28,276 bases of DNA, taken from positions 1 to 28,276 of the forward strand of contig DASZZV010000181.1 in NCBI GenBank assembly GCA_035544835.1. The letters are read 5' to 3'. The notes under the pieces are model-generated. The model did no database searches. It was not told the DNA's origin and saw nothing but the letters and a program-made list of their open reading frames with translations. The position numbers were made by a program, and so were the translations under genes. This document shows, one piece after another, positions 16,825 to 25,003 of this stretch; position 1 is the stretch's first letter, and every line of letters starts with the position of its first letter. Source of the DNA: DASZZV01 sp035544835. GTDB taxonomy: Bacteria > Acidobacteriota > Thermoanaerobaculia > Gp7-AA8.

Positions 16825-18456
16825 ATGAAACGAAGCTGCCTCCTTTCGCTGCTCCTTTTCGGCGGCCTTTTCGGCGCTGCCTGGTATTTCCTTCACCCTC
16901 GCTTCTACGCTCCCGCTGACTGGATCGGCGCTCTCGTCTTCGCGCTCTTCACCTCCCTCGGGATCGGATCGATCCGCAATGCCTTTCACGATTCGGGAGA
17001 CGCCGGTCTGATTCAAAGAGCCGGCGAGCCGCGCCGCGACGGCGAGCGGATCGCCGTCACCGGTCCCATCCACCCGATCGGCGAACCTCTTCGGTCACCG
17101 CTCAGCCAGACTGCGTGCGTCGCATATGAATATGAGCTGTTTCATTACCAGCAGGTCAGAGACCAAAGCGACAGCAGGGTCAAGGACCGAACCGGACTAG
17201 CCCTCATTCCCTCGGTCATCCGGACCAGCCACGGCGACGTAAAGCTTCTCGGCTATCCGATGCTGGACAGTTTTCCAGCCAGGTCCAATGACAAATGGCG
17301 CGAAAACGCCGCTGAATATCTGGCCAGAACACCCTCGGAGGAGATCGAGCTCACCAAAGTTTTCTCGCTGGTGCGTGAGCTGCTCACCGACGACGATGGC
17401 GCGATCAGAAAAGACTGGAGGCTGACCGATAACACCAAATTTGACGATCTGGATCTTGAGGAGAAGGTTCTCGCCGTCGGCGAAGTCGTGACGATCATCG
17501 GCCAGTACTCAGCCGCGAAAAATGGGATCGTTCAGAATCTCGGACAGGGCGGTCTGCGCATCATCCGCGGCGATCAAACTGCCGCGTCAGCCTCGCTTCG
17601 AAGCGGACGGGTCAGAGGGCTGGTCGCGGGGGTCTTGCTTCTCACGCTTCCGAACGGCATCCTCTGGTTTGCCCTTCAGCAGCGCGAGCAGTACGAAACC
17701 CGGCGTGGCTCGAAATCGATCGCCAATGTCCGCAAGGACAATTTCTTCGAAGCCGTCAAACAGGGTGACTCGGCGGCGGTGACAAACTATCTGTCGAGCG
17801 GCGGAAACGTCGATGCCACCGACGACGAGGGCAAGACGGCGCTGATGATGGCCACGGACGGAGCAATCGCAAAAACGCTTTTGCAGGCACGGGCCAACGT
17901 CGACGCTGTCGACAAAAAGGGCATGACTCCCCTGATGACGGCGGCGACGAATGGAAACGCCGAAATCGTCCGCCTTCTCATCGAGGGCCGGGCCAGCCTC
18001 GATACCGAGGATCCCGAATACCATCGGACGGCGCTCCAATACGCCTTCGACAACGATCATCCCGAAGTCGTGAAGATGCTTCACGAGGCGGGCGCGCACG
18101 ATGACAGCGTATCGGCGGAAGACGGCAAAGCTCTTCCCCCTGATGGCGGAGAGCCCTTCGCCGCAGCGGCTGGATACTTCAAGGCCATCCATACCGGCGA
18201 TGCCGCGAAGGTCAAACCGTTCGTGAAGAAAGCCAATCAGCATTACTGGGATGAGAAGCCGACCTGGGACGCGATCCAGGGGGCGCATCCGCCGGATCTC
18301 CGCTTCGACTCGGGCTTCGTCGGTGATGGCAAAGCAACCGTTACCGTGAGCGGAAAAACGGCCGACGGCCTCAATCCAACCTGGATACTGCAGCTCGTCA
18401 AGGAAGATCGACAGTGGCGCGTCGCCGACGAACATTGGTTGGGGATCAACAAGTAA
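16825..18456 (+). CDS. Membrane protein with GIDE/BAM-like, ankyrin and NTF2-like domains (paralogue 1)
   Basis: A protein of 543 aa that I do not recognise as a named family. Two hydrophobic segments open it (about 5-20 and 33-50). A beta-rich domain follows, about 55-260, with VTGPIHPIGEPLRSPLSQ near its start and VGEVVTIIGQY near its end. This resembles the GIDE/BAM domain of eukaryotic MUL1/MULAN-type membrane proteins, but no RING follows. Another membrane helix lies at about 265-285 (LVAGVLLLTLPNGILWFAL). About three to four ankyrin repeats follow, 306-425 (DEGKTALMMATDGAIAKTLL, KGMTPLMTAATNGNAEIVRL). A C-terminal NTF2/SnoaL-like domain of about 95 residues ends it. It probably anchors in the inner membrane, and the ankyrins suggest protein binding. 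No catalytic motif is clear. Confidence 0.85.
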   Translation: MKRSCLLSLLLFGGLFGAAWYFLHPRFYAPADWIGALVFALFTSLGIGSIRNAFHDSGDAGLIQRAGEPRRDGERIAVTGPIHPIGEPLRSPLSQTACVAYEYELFHYQQVRDQSDSRVKDRTGLALIPSVIRTSHGDVKLLGYPMLDSFPARSNDKWRENAAEYLARTPSEEIELTKVFSLVRELLTDDDGAIRKDWRLTDNTKFDDLDLEEKVLAVGEVVTIIGQYSAAKNGIVQNLGQGGLRIIRGDQTAASASLRSGRVRGLVAGVLLLTLPNGILWFALQQREQYETRRGSKSIANVRKDNFFEAVKQGDSAAVTNYLSSGGNVDATDDEGKTALMMATDGAIAKTLLQARANVDAVDKKGMTPLMTAATNGNAEIVRLLIEGRASLDTEDPEYHRTALQYAFDNDHPEVVKMLHEAGAHDDSVSAEDGKALPPDGGEPFAAAAGYFKAIHTGDAAKVKPFVKKANQHYWDEKPTWDAIQGAHPPDLRFDSGFVGDGKATVTVSGKTADGLNPTWILQLVKEDRQWRVADEHWLGINK

Positions 18457-18492
18457 GTCGCTGACTTCCAGTTCTTACGCGGCTTTCCCGAC

Positions 18493-18537
18493 CCTGCTAC
18501 GCTTAGCACACACACAACGCTCAAATCAGGGGATCGT
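18493..18537 (+). promoter_or_regulatory. Duplicated upstream region of paralogue 2
   Basis: This repeats the leader of paralogue 1: CCTGCTACGCTTAGCACAC, then a slightly changed spacer, then ATCAGGGGATCGT before ATG. The inverted repeat TGCTACGCTTAGCA is unchanged at 18495-18508. The duplication therefore included the regulatory region, and paralogue 2 can be expressed on its own. Confidence 0.6.
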
Positions 18538-20175
18538 ATGAAACGAAGCTGCCTCCTGTTGCCGCTCCTCTTCGGCAGCCTTTTCGGCGCTGCCTGGTAT
18601 TTCTTTCACACTCGATTCTTCCCTCCCGCTGACTGGATCGGCGCTCTCGTCTTTGCGTTCTTCACCTATCTCACGATCGGATTGATCCAAAACGCCTTCC
18701 GCGATTCGGGAGACGCCGGTCTGATTCAGAGAGCCGGCCAGCCGCGCCGCGACGGTGAGCGGATCGCCGTCTCCGGTCCCATCCATCCGATCGGCGAACC
18801 TCTTCTGTCGCCCCTGAGCCAGACGCCATGCGTTGCCTATGAATACGAGCTGTTCCATCACGAGAGACGCACAAAAACCGCCGGGATCCAGAATTTCGAG
18901 GACGGAGGCAACCAGAGCAAAGTGGTCAAGGATCGGACCGGACTGGCACTCATTCCGTCCGTCGTCCGAAGCAGCTACGGCGACGTCAAGCTTCTCGGCT
19001 ATCCGACGCTGAATGGTTTTCCGGCCAGCTCCAATGACGAATGGCGTGAAAATGCCGCTCAGTATCTGGCCAAAACACAGTCGGAGGAGGACAAAATCAC
19101 CAAGGCTTTTTCGCTGGTGCGTGAGCTGCTGACTGACGACGACGGAGCAATCAGAAAAGACTGGAGGCTGACCGATAGGACCGACTTTCACCAGTTGGAG
19201 CTCCAGGAGAAGGTTCTCGAAGTCGGGCAGGTCGTGACCCTCATCGGCCCGTACTCAGCGGAAAAGAACGGGATCGTGCAGAATCTCGATCTCGGACAGG
19301 GCGGCCTGCGCATCATTCGCGGTGATCACACTGCCGCCTCAGCGTCGCTTCGCAGTGGACGGGTCGGAGGTCTGATCGCGGCGGTATTGCTTCTCACGAT
19401 TCCGAACGGCATCCTCTGGCTTCTTCTGCAGCGGCGCGAGCAGGACAACACCCAGCGTGGATCGAATTCGATCGCCGTTGTCCGCAAAAACAATTTCTTT
19501 GAAGCTGTCAGACAGGGTGACGCGGCGGCGGTTGCGAACTATGTGTCGAGCGGCGAAAATGTCGACGCTACTGACGACCAAGGCCAGACGGCGCTGATGA
19601 TGGTCACGGACGGAGCAATCGCCAAAGCGCTTCTGGAGGCGCGGGCCAACGTGAACGCCGCCGACAAACATGGGATGACTCCTTTGATGAGGGCGGCGAC
19701 GGCTGGAAACGCAGCGATCGTCCGCCTTCTCATCGACAGCCGGGCCAGTCTCGATACCGAGGACCCCGAATACCATCGGACGGCGATTCAATACGCCTTC
19801 GACAACGACCGTTCGGAAGTCGTTCCGGAAGTCGTAATGATGCTTCACGACGCTGGTGCGCACGATGACACCCCCTTCGCCGCAGTGTCTGGATATTTCA
19901 AGGCGATCCATACCGGCGATGCCGCCAAAGTCAGGCCGTTCGTAATGAAAGCCAATCAGCATTACTGGGACGAGAAGCCGGCCTGGGACGCGATCCAGGG
20001 CGCGCATCCGCCGGATTTCCACTTCGACTCGGGCTTCGCCGACGACGGCAGAGCGGCCGTTACCGTGAGCGGAAAGACGGCCGACGGCGTCAATCAAACC
20101 TGGCTCCTGCAACTCGTCAAAGAAGATCGGCAGTGGCGAGTCGCCGACGAGCACTTGGCCGGGATCAACAAGTAG
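18538..20175 (+). CDS. Membrane protein with GIDE/BAM-like, ankyrin and NTF2-like domains (paralogue 2)
   Basis: A protein of 545 aa with the same architecture as its neighbour and very similar along its length. The N-terminal helices, GIDE/BAM-like domain, third helix (LIAAVLLLTIPNGILWLLL), ankyrin repeats and NTF2-like end (VSGYFKAIHTGDAAKVRPF, VKEDRQWRVADEH) are all conserved. Differences cluster in two linkers. There is an insertion near residue 110 (TKTAGIQNFEDGGNQSK), and the acidic linker between the ankyrins and the C-terminal domain found in paralogue 1 is deleted. VVPEVV marks a small duplication in the last ankyrin repeat. Intact frames in both copies suggest both are kept by selection. 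Function unknown. Confidence 0.85.
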   Translation: MKRSCLLLPLLFGSLFGAAWYFFHTRFFPPADWIGALVFAFFTYLTIGLIQNAFRDSGDAGLIQRAGQPRRDGERIAVSGPIHPIGEPLLSPLSQTPCVAYEYELFHHERRTKTAGIQNFEDGGNQSKVVKDRTGLALIPSVVRSSYGDVKLLGYPTLNGFPASSNDEWRENAAQYLAKTQSEEDKITKAFSLVRELLTDDDGAIRKDWRLTDRTDFHQLELQEKVLEVGQVVTLIGPYSAEKNGIVQNLDLGQGGLRIIRGDHTAASASLRSGRVGGLIAAVLLLTIPNGILWLLLQRREQDNTQRGSNSIAVVRKNNFFEAVRQGDAAAVANYVSSGENVDATDDQGQTALMMVTDGAIAKALLEARANVNAADKHGMTPLMRAATAGNAAIVRLLIDSRASLDTEDPEYHRTAIQYAFDNDRSEVVPEVVMMLHDAGAHDDTPFAAVSGYFKAIHTGDAAKVRPFVMKANQHYWDEKPAWDAIQGAHPPDFHFDSGFADDGRAAVTVSGKTADGVNQTWLLQLVKEDRQWRVADEHLAGINK

Positions 20176-20186
20176 GTCGTTAACCG

Positions 20187-21127
20187 CCAGGAGTCGCCTC
20201 TTGTGATAGGGGTAGGGAGAGACCTCACGGCCTCCCCCTCCCTCCGAACCGGACTGGCGGATCTCCCGCATCCGGCTCTCCAGTTGGTGGTCCTGTTCGG
20301 GATAGATAGATGTACACGCGGGACTCGCATCACGGTGAAAGAAGTCTGACGTGCTGGCTTCTGCAAGCCGCTCTGTCACCAGAGCCGATCTACGTCGGTT
20401 GCTCGGCGGTTTGGCGCGTATGAGCACGAATTCGGCTGCCCATAACTCCCGTGTTTTTAGCCTTTCGGCAATAGTCGGTTTGCGCCTCCCCGTTTTGCTC
20501 CCAACCCACCTTCCTACCTTCCTTTGCTCCACGCCCGTTATGGCGCTTCCTCGCTCCTATGAAGGCTCTGACTCCCGGCTGCCTTTCACACGCGCAGCGG
20601 GTATCCCTGATTCACAACACCTGAACTTCTCTGTCGTTCTGTCTCCAACCACCCCATGTCCTTCCATGTACGCTTCATCCACGCTCATTTGTTTTCGCGT
20701 TCTGGACTTTTCCCCGCAGGACCGTTCCTTGTCTGCGTCCACCGGGTCTCCGGGCTTCGCCTTTCACCAGCAGGCTCGCCAAGATCATGAGGCCGAATCG
20801 AGTTTCTCTCGTACGGACCGACAGACTCGCCTTCCGTTGCTCTCCACCCCGCCTTTCTAGACGACGCAGTTACGGTCGGCTTTCAACCAGTTGAGCGTTT
20901 GGTTGAGAGGGTTCACTCCTCCTTTTCAGGTGCGCTCTCAGGCGCACTGGCACAGGCACTCTTGCCTGTGTGTCGGCCGTCGAGGCCGACTTCCCTGTAG
21001 ATCATTCACAGAAAAGCCACGGCTCGACGCCGTGGCACACAGGCAAGAGGTGCCCGTGCCACACAAAAAGGTGCTGTGACTCGGTCGACGCGGCTGAGGT
21101 GCAGGACGCGCAGCTGCGCGTCCCTAC
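20187..21127. repeat. Composite repeat copy A (split by group II intron)
   Basis: The repeat consists of 20187-20205 and 20948-21127, about 199 bp once the intron is removed. It starts CCAGGAGTCGCCTCTTGTG and includes the hairpin-armed element (CACAGGCA-CTCT-TGCCTGTG and its inverted partner). It ends with the GGACGCGCAGCTGCGCGTCC palindrome and CCTAC. It is a direct copy of 22647-22857. It ends 17 bp before the serine hydrolase start. Confidence 0.9.
20206..20947 (-). mobile_element. Group II intron lacking a reverse transcriptase ORF (742 nt)
   Basis: Read on the minus strand, it begins GTGCG and ends in AT, the GUGYG/AY ends of group II introns. Domain V is at 20278-20246: GAGCCGGATGCGGG, a short purine-rich cap, then CCAGTCCGGTTC, a 33-nt hairpin with the catalytic AGC. 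Domain VI follows, with the branch-point A expected at 20213, 8 nt from the 3' end (ACCCCTAT). The 5' part carries GTCAGAGCCTTCATAG and GGAGCAAAGGAAGG stretches like those before domain IV in RT-bearing introns. Domain IV is short and has no reverse transcriptase motif. Boundaries are fixed by the uninterrupted repeat copy at 22647. Removal would restore CTCTTGTG|TGGCACAGG exactly. The intron lies 3 nt past a terminator-like hairpin. It probably depends on RT supplied in trans. Confidence 0.9.
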
Positions 21128-21144
21128 GTTACGATGTGCGCACT

Positions 21145-22548
21145 ATGCGCCGAACGACAACGCTACGAATCCTCATCATCGCTTCGCTCCTTTCTGTCTC
21201 TCCCCTTCTCGCGGAAGAGACTCTGCCTTCGCCTTTACGGGCGAACATCGACAAGGCCGTCACAGATCTACTGACGAAGAGCGGCGCGCCCAGTGCGTCG
21301 GTCGCCGTCGTCACCGATGGCAAGATTGCTTACACGCATGCCTATGGGACGGCGCAGCTCGAAACGAAAAAGGCCGCGACTCCCCAGATGCGCTACAGCA
21401 TCGGATCGATCAGCAAGCAGTTCACCTCGGCTTCCATTCTTCTGCTGGCAGAGGAAGGGCGGCTATCACTCGATGACAAGATCGTGAGGTGGCTTCCGGA
21501 ATTGACTCGAGCCAGGGACGTCAGCATCAGGCAGCTGTTGTCGATGACCTCCGGCTATCAGGACTTCTGGCCGCAGGACTACGTGATGCCGATGATGCTC
21601 AAAGACGTCAGGCCCGACGAGATTGCCCGTCGATGGGGACAGATCCCCCTCGATTTCGAACCAGGCTCCAAGTGGCAATACAGCAATACGAATTACGTGA
21701 TCGCCGGAATCATCATCGAGAAAGTGGCCGGCGTCCCGGTCATGGAATTCCTGCAGAAGAGGATCTTCGAGCCCCTGCACATGACGTCGGTCACCAACAG
21801 CGACGTCGCCGAACTGGGGAAGGAAGAGCCGACGCGCTACCTCCGCTATGCGCTGGGACCACCTCGCCTCGCGCCCAAGGAGGGTCGCGGCTGGATGTTC
21901 GCGGCCGGTGAGCTGGCGATGACGGCCGGCGATCTGGCGCGATGGGATCTTTCCGTGATCGATCAGACCATTCTGCACCAGGCCTCCTATCGCGAGCTGA
22001 CCAAGGAAGTTCAGCTCACCAGTGGGATCGGATCGCGCTACGGCCTCGGGGTCTCGCTGAGCACAGTGGATGGTCGCAGGCTCGTCTCACATGGTGGCGA
22101 AGTCTCCGGATTCACCGCCAGAAACGATATCTATCCAGAGGATCGGGCCGCGGTGGTCGTACTCACAAATCTGGACGCCACCAACGCTTCCGAGCAAATC
22201 GCTACAAAGATCGGCACTCTCATTTTTGCGACGACGGACCCCGGAACTCAGACAGCGCTCAATCGGGTCCAGTCCATCTTTCACGATCTCCAGAAGGGAA
22301 AGGTTGACCGATCCCTGTTCACCGCGAACGCGAGCTCCTACCTGAGTGATGCTGCACTCAAGGATTTCGCATCGAGCCTCGGGCCGCTCGGCACTCCCCA
22401 GGAATTCACCCAGCTGGCTCAATCCCTTCGAGGTGGTATGACGCTGCGGAGGTATCGGATCAAGTTTCCCGACCGGACGCTGCGACTGACCACGTTCACG
22501 ATGCCGGACGGGAAGCTGGAGCAGTATCAGATCGCAGCCGTGGAGTAA
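21145..22548 (+). CDS. Secreted serine beta-lactamase-like hydrolase (S12/class C fold)
   Basis: This is a protein of 467 aa. The start at 21145 gives a signal peptide (MRRTTTLRILIIASLLSVSPLLAEE). Earlier codons lie in the repeat. The catalytic serine is S88 in SISK (with K91). The second motif is Y179-S-N181 in WQYSNTNYVIAG, and the third is H316-G-G in LVSHGGEVSGF. This matches the S12 family (AmpC, D-alanyl-D-alanine carboxypeptidase B, esterase EstB), where the third motif is often HxG rather than KTG. A C-terminal extension of about 100 residues follows the catalytic domain. It acts in the periplasm, but substrate (peptidoglycan peptide, ester or other) cannot be told. TACGAT at 21130-21135 might be a -10 giving an almost leaderless transcript. 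Direct repeats bracket the gene. Confidence 0.93.
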   Translation: MRRTTTLRILIIASLLSVSPLLAEETLPSPLRANIDKAVTDLLTKSGAPSASVAVVTDGKIAYTHAYGTAQLETKKAATPQMRYSIGSISKQFTSASILLLAEEGRLSLDDKIVRWLPELTRARDVSIRQLLSMTSGYQDFWPQDYVMPMMLKDVRPDEIARRWGQIPLDFEPGSKWQYSNTNYVIAGIIIEKVAGVPVMEFLQKRIFEPLHMTSVTNSDVAELGKEEPTRYLRYALGPPRLAPKEGRGWMFAAGELAMTAGDLARWDLSVIDQTILHQASYRELTKEVQLTSGIGSRYGLGVSLSTVDGRRLVSHGGEVSGFTARNDIYPEDRAAVVVLTNLDATNASEQIATKIGTLIFATTDPGTQTALNRVQSIFHDLQKGKVDRSLFTANASSYLSDAALKDFASSLGPLGTPQEFTQLAQSLRGGMTLRRYRIKFPDRTLRLTTFTMPDGKLEQYQIAAVE

Positions 22549-22646
22549 GAGCTGGACGATTCGGCCCGATCCGATCGCCTAGGGCGCGCGGCGTGCGGCC
22601 GGTGCCCTTGCGATCGCGATCCCGCCGAGCGCTCCAAACGGCGCCA

Positions 22647-22857
22647 CCAGGAGTCGCCTCTTGTGTGGCACAGGCACTCTTGCCTGTGTGTCGGCCGTCG
22701 AGGCCGACTTCCCTGTAGGTTATTCACAGAAAAGCCACGGCTCGACGCCATGGCACACAGACAAGAGTGCTAGCAAGAGTGCCTGTGCCACACAAAAAGA
22801 TGCCGCGACGTGGTCGACGCGAGTGAGGTGCAGGACGCGCAGCTGCGCGTCCCTACC
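22647..22857. repeat. Composite repeat copy B (intact, empty intron site)
   Basis: A direct copy of the unit at 20187-21127 without the intron, about 211 bp. It has the same order: CCAGGAGTCGCCTC, hairpin arm, spacer, inverted arm, GGACGCGCAGCTGCGCGTCC palindrome (22833-22852), CCTAC. It carries a small internal duplication in the right arm (CAAGAGTGC repeated at 22762-22784). The stretch 22549-22646 before it holds no gene that I can see. Confidence 0.9.
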
Positions 22858-22866
22858 CTGCCTCGC

Positions 22867-24801
22867 TTAACGCCCTAACTGATCGAGCAACTGCCGCGCC
22901 TGCGGGAAGGCCGGCCGCAGGCGCAGTGCCTCAACCGCATCCTTTCTCGCCTCGGCAACATTCCCGCTCTGCGCTTGCGCCAGCGCCAGGAACAGAAACG
23001 TTGGCGCATACCGTGGCATCAGGGAACGAGCTTTGTCCAATGCCGCGATGGCATTGCGAGGTTCGCCCTCAGCGAGGAATGCGACACCGAGGTGATACCA
23101 GGCCGCGCCGTTGGTGGGGTCAAGATCAATGGCCACGCGCAGGAAAGTGATGGCATCCTTTCCATCCCTTACCTCGAGGGCGAGTCGCCCGAGCTTCACG
23201 GCTCGCCCTGCGCTCAACGATACGGGATCGACGCCGGCCAGAAGCTTACGAGCTTCGTCGTTACGTCCGGAGCGGGCGTAGATGGCCGCAAGCTCGTCGG
23301 TGGCACTGGTGCGCAGGATCGGTTGGGCGATGGGGTCTCGCAAGACCTGCTCGAACATCGACGCTGCGCGGGCGTTGTCCCCCGTTGCCTCGTACGCCAG
23401 AGCAGAGCGGTGATGCAGACGCGCAGGATCGCGCTGTGTTTGCTCGAACTGCGGAATCAGCCGGTCGGCCTCATCGAACTGATGACGCTCGATCAGAGAG
23501 ACAACCATGTTCGTCTGTTCCTGCGAGCGACCACTGTCGAGCCCGAATGGCCAGAGCGCAACGACGCCGAGGAGGAGACCGGCCATAGCCTGAGAAGGAC
23601 GTCGTACGTGAATGACGCCACCCGCGGCAACGGCGAGGACAACCAGAAGCGGAAGCCGGTATCGCGACGCTACAAAGAAGATTGCGACTGAGACAGCGTA
23701 AACCGGTACGAAGGCAAACCAGGTCAGAAAACGGCGATCGCGCCACAGCGTTGCCGCTCCCGCGAAACCAAGCGGGACCAGCAGCCACGGCCCGACCACG
23801 AGAAATCGAAGGGGTGAGCTGACATCGTGACTGAAAAAATCATAGCTGAAGTTCAGTGAGAGATCGGTCTGATGGATCGTGTAGGCGAGTTTACGGAGGA
23901 AGAGTTTGAGGGCATCGTCCGGACGAGCGAGCATCCACTCGAGCGCTCGGCCATAAAACCATCGGGAGACGCCGCGAGAGTCGAGAGCGTGGCCGGCGGC
24001 TCTTTCTGCCATCAGCCGGGCATCGACCGACTGACCGGCGATAGTCGGTCGAATTCCAGGAACGGCGACGTATGCACCGTCGGCCGCGGCATTGTTCCCG
24101 ATATAAAAATTGAGACCTCCGTGCGATGAGACGAGCACCAGCTCGTGTCCGACGATGAGATTTCTGGCCGCAACAGGCGCGAGCAGGATCACGAAAGCGA
24201 GAGCGAACGCGGCAGTCCCTCTCCAGCGATGCCCCAGCAAAAGAAGACCACCGAGCGCGGCGATCCATAGAAGTACGTTTGGACGGTTGAGGACGAGCAG
24301 CGCTGTCGCCGCACCGGCGCCGGCAAAGTGACGCCAGTCGTTTTCCTGAAGTGCCCGGCAAAGGAGCCACATCGACAGCGCCACGAGGAAGGGGTCGAGC
24401 GACGACTGCAGGATCGTCACCTCGTTGAAGGTGATCACCCCGGTGAGGATTGCGAGGGCAGCAGTCAGAAGGGCGGCGCGGCGGCCGAACCATCGAGCCG
24501 AGGTCGCGAGTAGCAGAACGACACCGAGGCTGCCGAGCACGATTTGTAGAGTCAGAGCTACGTAGATCGACGGGCCGGTGAGCTTTAAGAAATACAGGTA
24601 GAGCGGAGAGACGAAGTACGCGACCGGCGGTGGCCCGCTTCGCGCCATCGCCAGGTAGACCGCGCCGTCCATATCGCCGGCCGGCTGCAATAATGGATGA
24701 GAGCCAAGCGAGAGAAGAACGCCGAGCTTGACCAGCAGCGCGGCCAGAAAGACGAGAATGGGAGTCTGCGCGCTGGCCGCGCGAGCCGCTGTCGGCGTCA
24801 T
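22867..24801 (-). CDS. GT39/ArnT-like membrane glycosyltransferase with C-terminal TPRs
   Basis: This is a protein of 644 aa. About ten to eleven transmembrane segments cover residues 12-415. The first extracytoplasmic loop carries paired acidic residues, D43 and D45 (AGDMDGAVYLAMARSG). This is the position of the catalytic acid in the PMT/ArnT-like GT-C fold. PNVLLWIAAL and FFVASRYRLPLLVVLAVAAG are typical of the family. Residues about 430-644 are tetratricopeptide repeats (AAWYHLGVAFLAEGEPRNAI, APTFLFLALAQAQSGNVAEA). Such enzymes move a sugar from a polyprenyl phosphate to a protein, lipid or polymer on the periplasmic face. Acceptor unknown. It is transcribed away from the BNR protein's terminator. 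The ATG at 24801 has no clear Shine-Dalgarno. Confidence 0.87.
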   Translation of the reverse strand: MTPTAARAASAQTPILVFLAALLVKLGVLLSLGSHPLLQPAGDMDGAVYLAMARSGPPPVAYFVSPLYLYFLKLTGPSIYVALTLQIVLGSLGVVLLLATSARWFGRRAALLTAALAILTGVITFNEVTILQSSLDPFLVALSMWLLCRALQENDWRHFAGAGAATALLVLNRPNVLLWIAALGGLLLLGHRWRGTAAFALAFVILLAPVAARNLIVGHELVLVSSHGGLNFYIGNNAAADGAYVAVPGIRPTIAGQSVDARLMAERAAGHALDSRGVSRWFYGRALEWMLARPDDALKLFLRKLAYTIHQTDLSLNFSYDFFSHDVSSPLRFLVVGPWLLVPLGFAGAATLWRDRRFLTWFAFVPVYAVSVAIFFVASRYRLPLLVVLAVAAGGVIHVRRPSQAMAGLLLGVVALWPFGLDSGRSQEQTNMVVSLIERHQFDEADRLIPQFEQTQRDPARLHHRSALAYEATGDNARAASMFEQVLRDPIAQPILRTSATDELAAIYARSGRNDEARKLLAGVDPVSLSAGRAVKLGRLALEVRDGKDAITFLRVAIDLDPTNGAAWYHLGVAFLAEGEPRNAIAALDKARSLMPRYAPTFLFLALAQAQSGNVAEARKDAVEALRLRPAFPQARQLLDQLGR

Positions 24802-24944
24802 GGATGATCATGGTAACAGCAGGTCACGACCCCAATCCTCACATGGAGAAACGTCGCGGGGATCGGGAACCCGATGTAAACGCCGTAAAGCGGAGTCGGC
24901 TGCGTTAGCGTCACAACTGGTGACGGCGAGCGCCTGAATCATCC

Positions 24945-24978
24945 AAAAGAAAACGCGCGGCCGACGCCGCGCGTTTTC
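24945..24978 (-). terminator. Intrinsic terminator of the BNR-protein gene
   Basis: A perfect 12-bp stem, GAAAACGCGCGG with CCGCGCGTTTTC (24949-24960 and 24967-24978), is followed on the minus strand by TTTT (24948-24945). It lies 26 bp past the stop codon of the upstream minus-strand gene. It separates that gene from the glycosyltransferase downstream. The rest of 24802-25003 holds no gene. Confidence 0.88.
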
Positions 24979-25003
24979 GAGGGACGAGCAAGTAAGTCCC
25001 GTA

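Noticed and set aside
19339..20532. Minus-strand frame of 397 codons running from the intron into paralogue 2
   Set aside because: Its first part is intron RNA sequence (domains IV-VI) and the rest is antisense to paralogue 2. It has no reverse transcriptase motif.
20187..22857. CRISPR array or composite transposon
   Set aside because: There are only two copies about 2.5 kb apart with no spacers, no cas genes and no transposase. The units are palindromic intergenic repeats.
22661..22870. Short frame starting MCGTGTLACVSAVEADF
   Set aside because: It is the translation of the interspersed repeat. The same peptide appears at the other copies.
24862..24875. Palindrome ATCGGGAACCCGAT upstream of the glycosyltransferase gene
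   Set aside because: It is only 14 bp and single in the window, with no regulator nearby. Too weak to call an operator.
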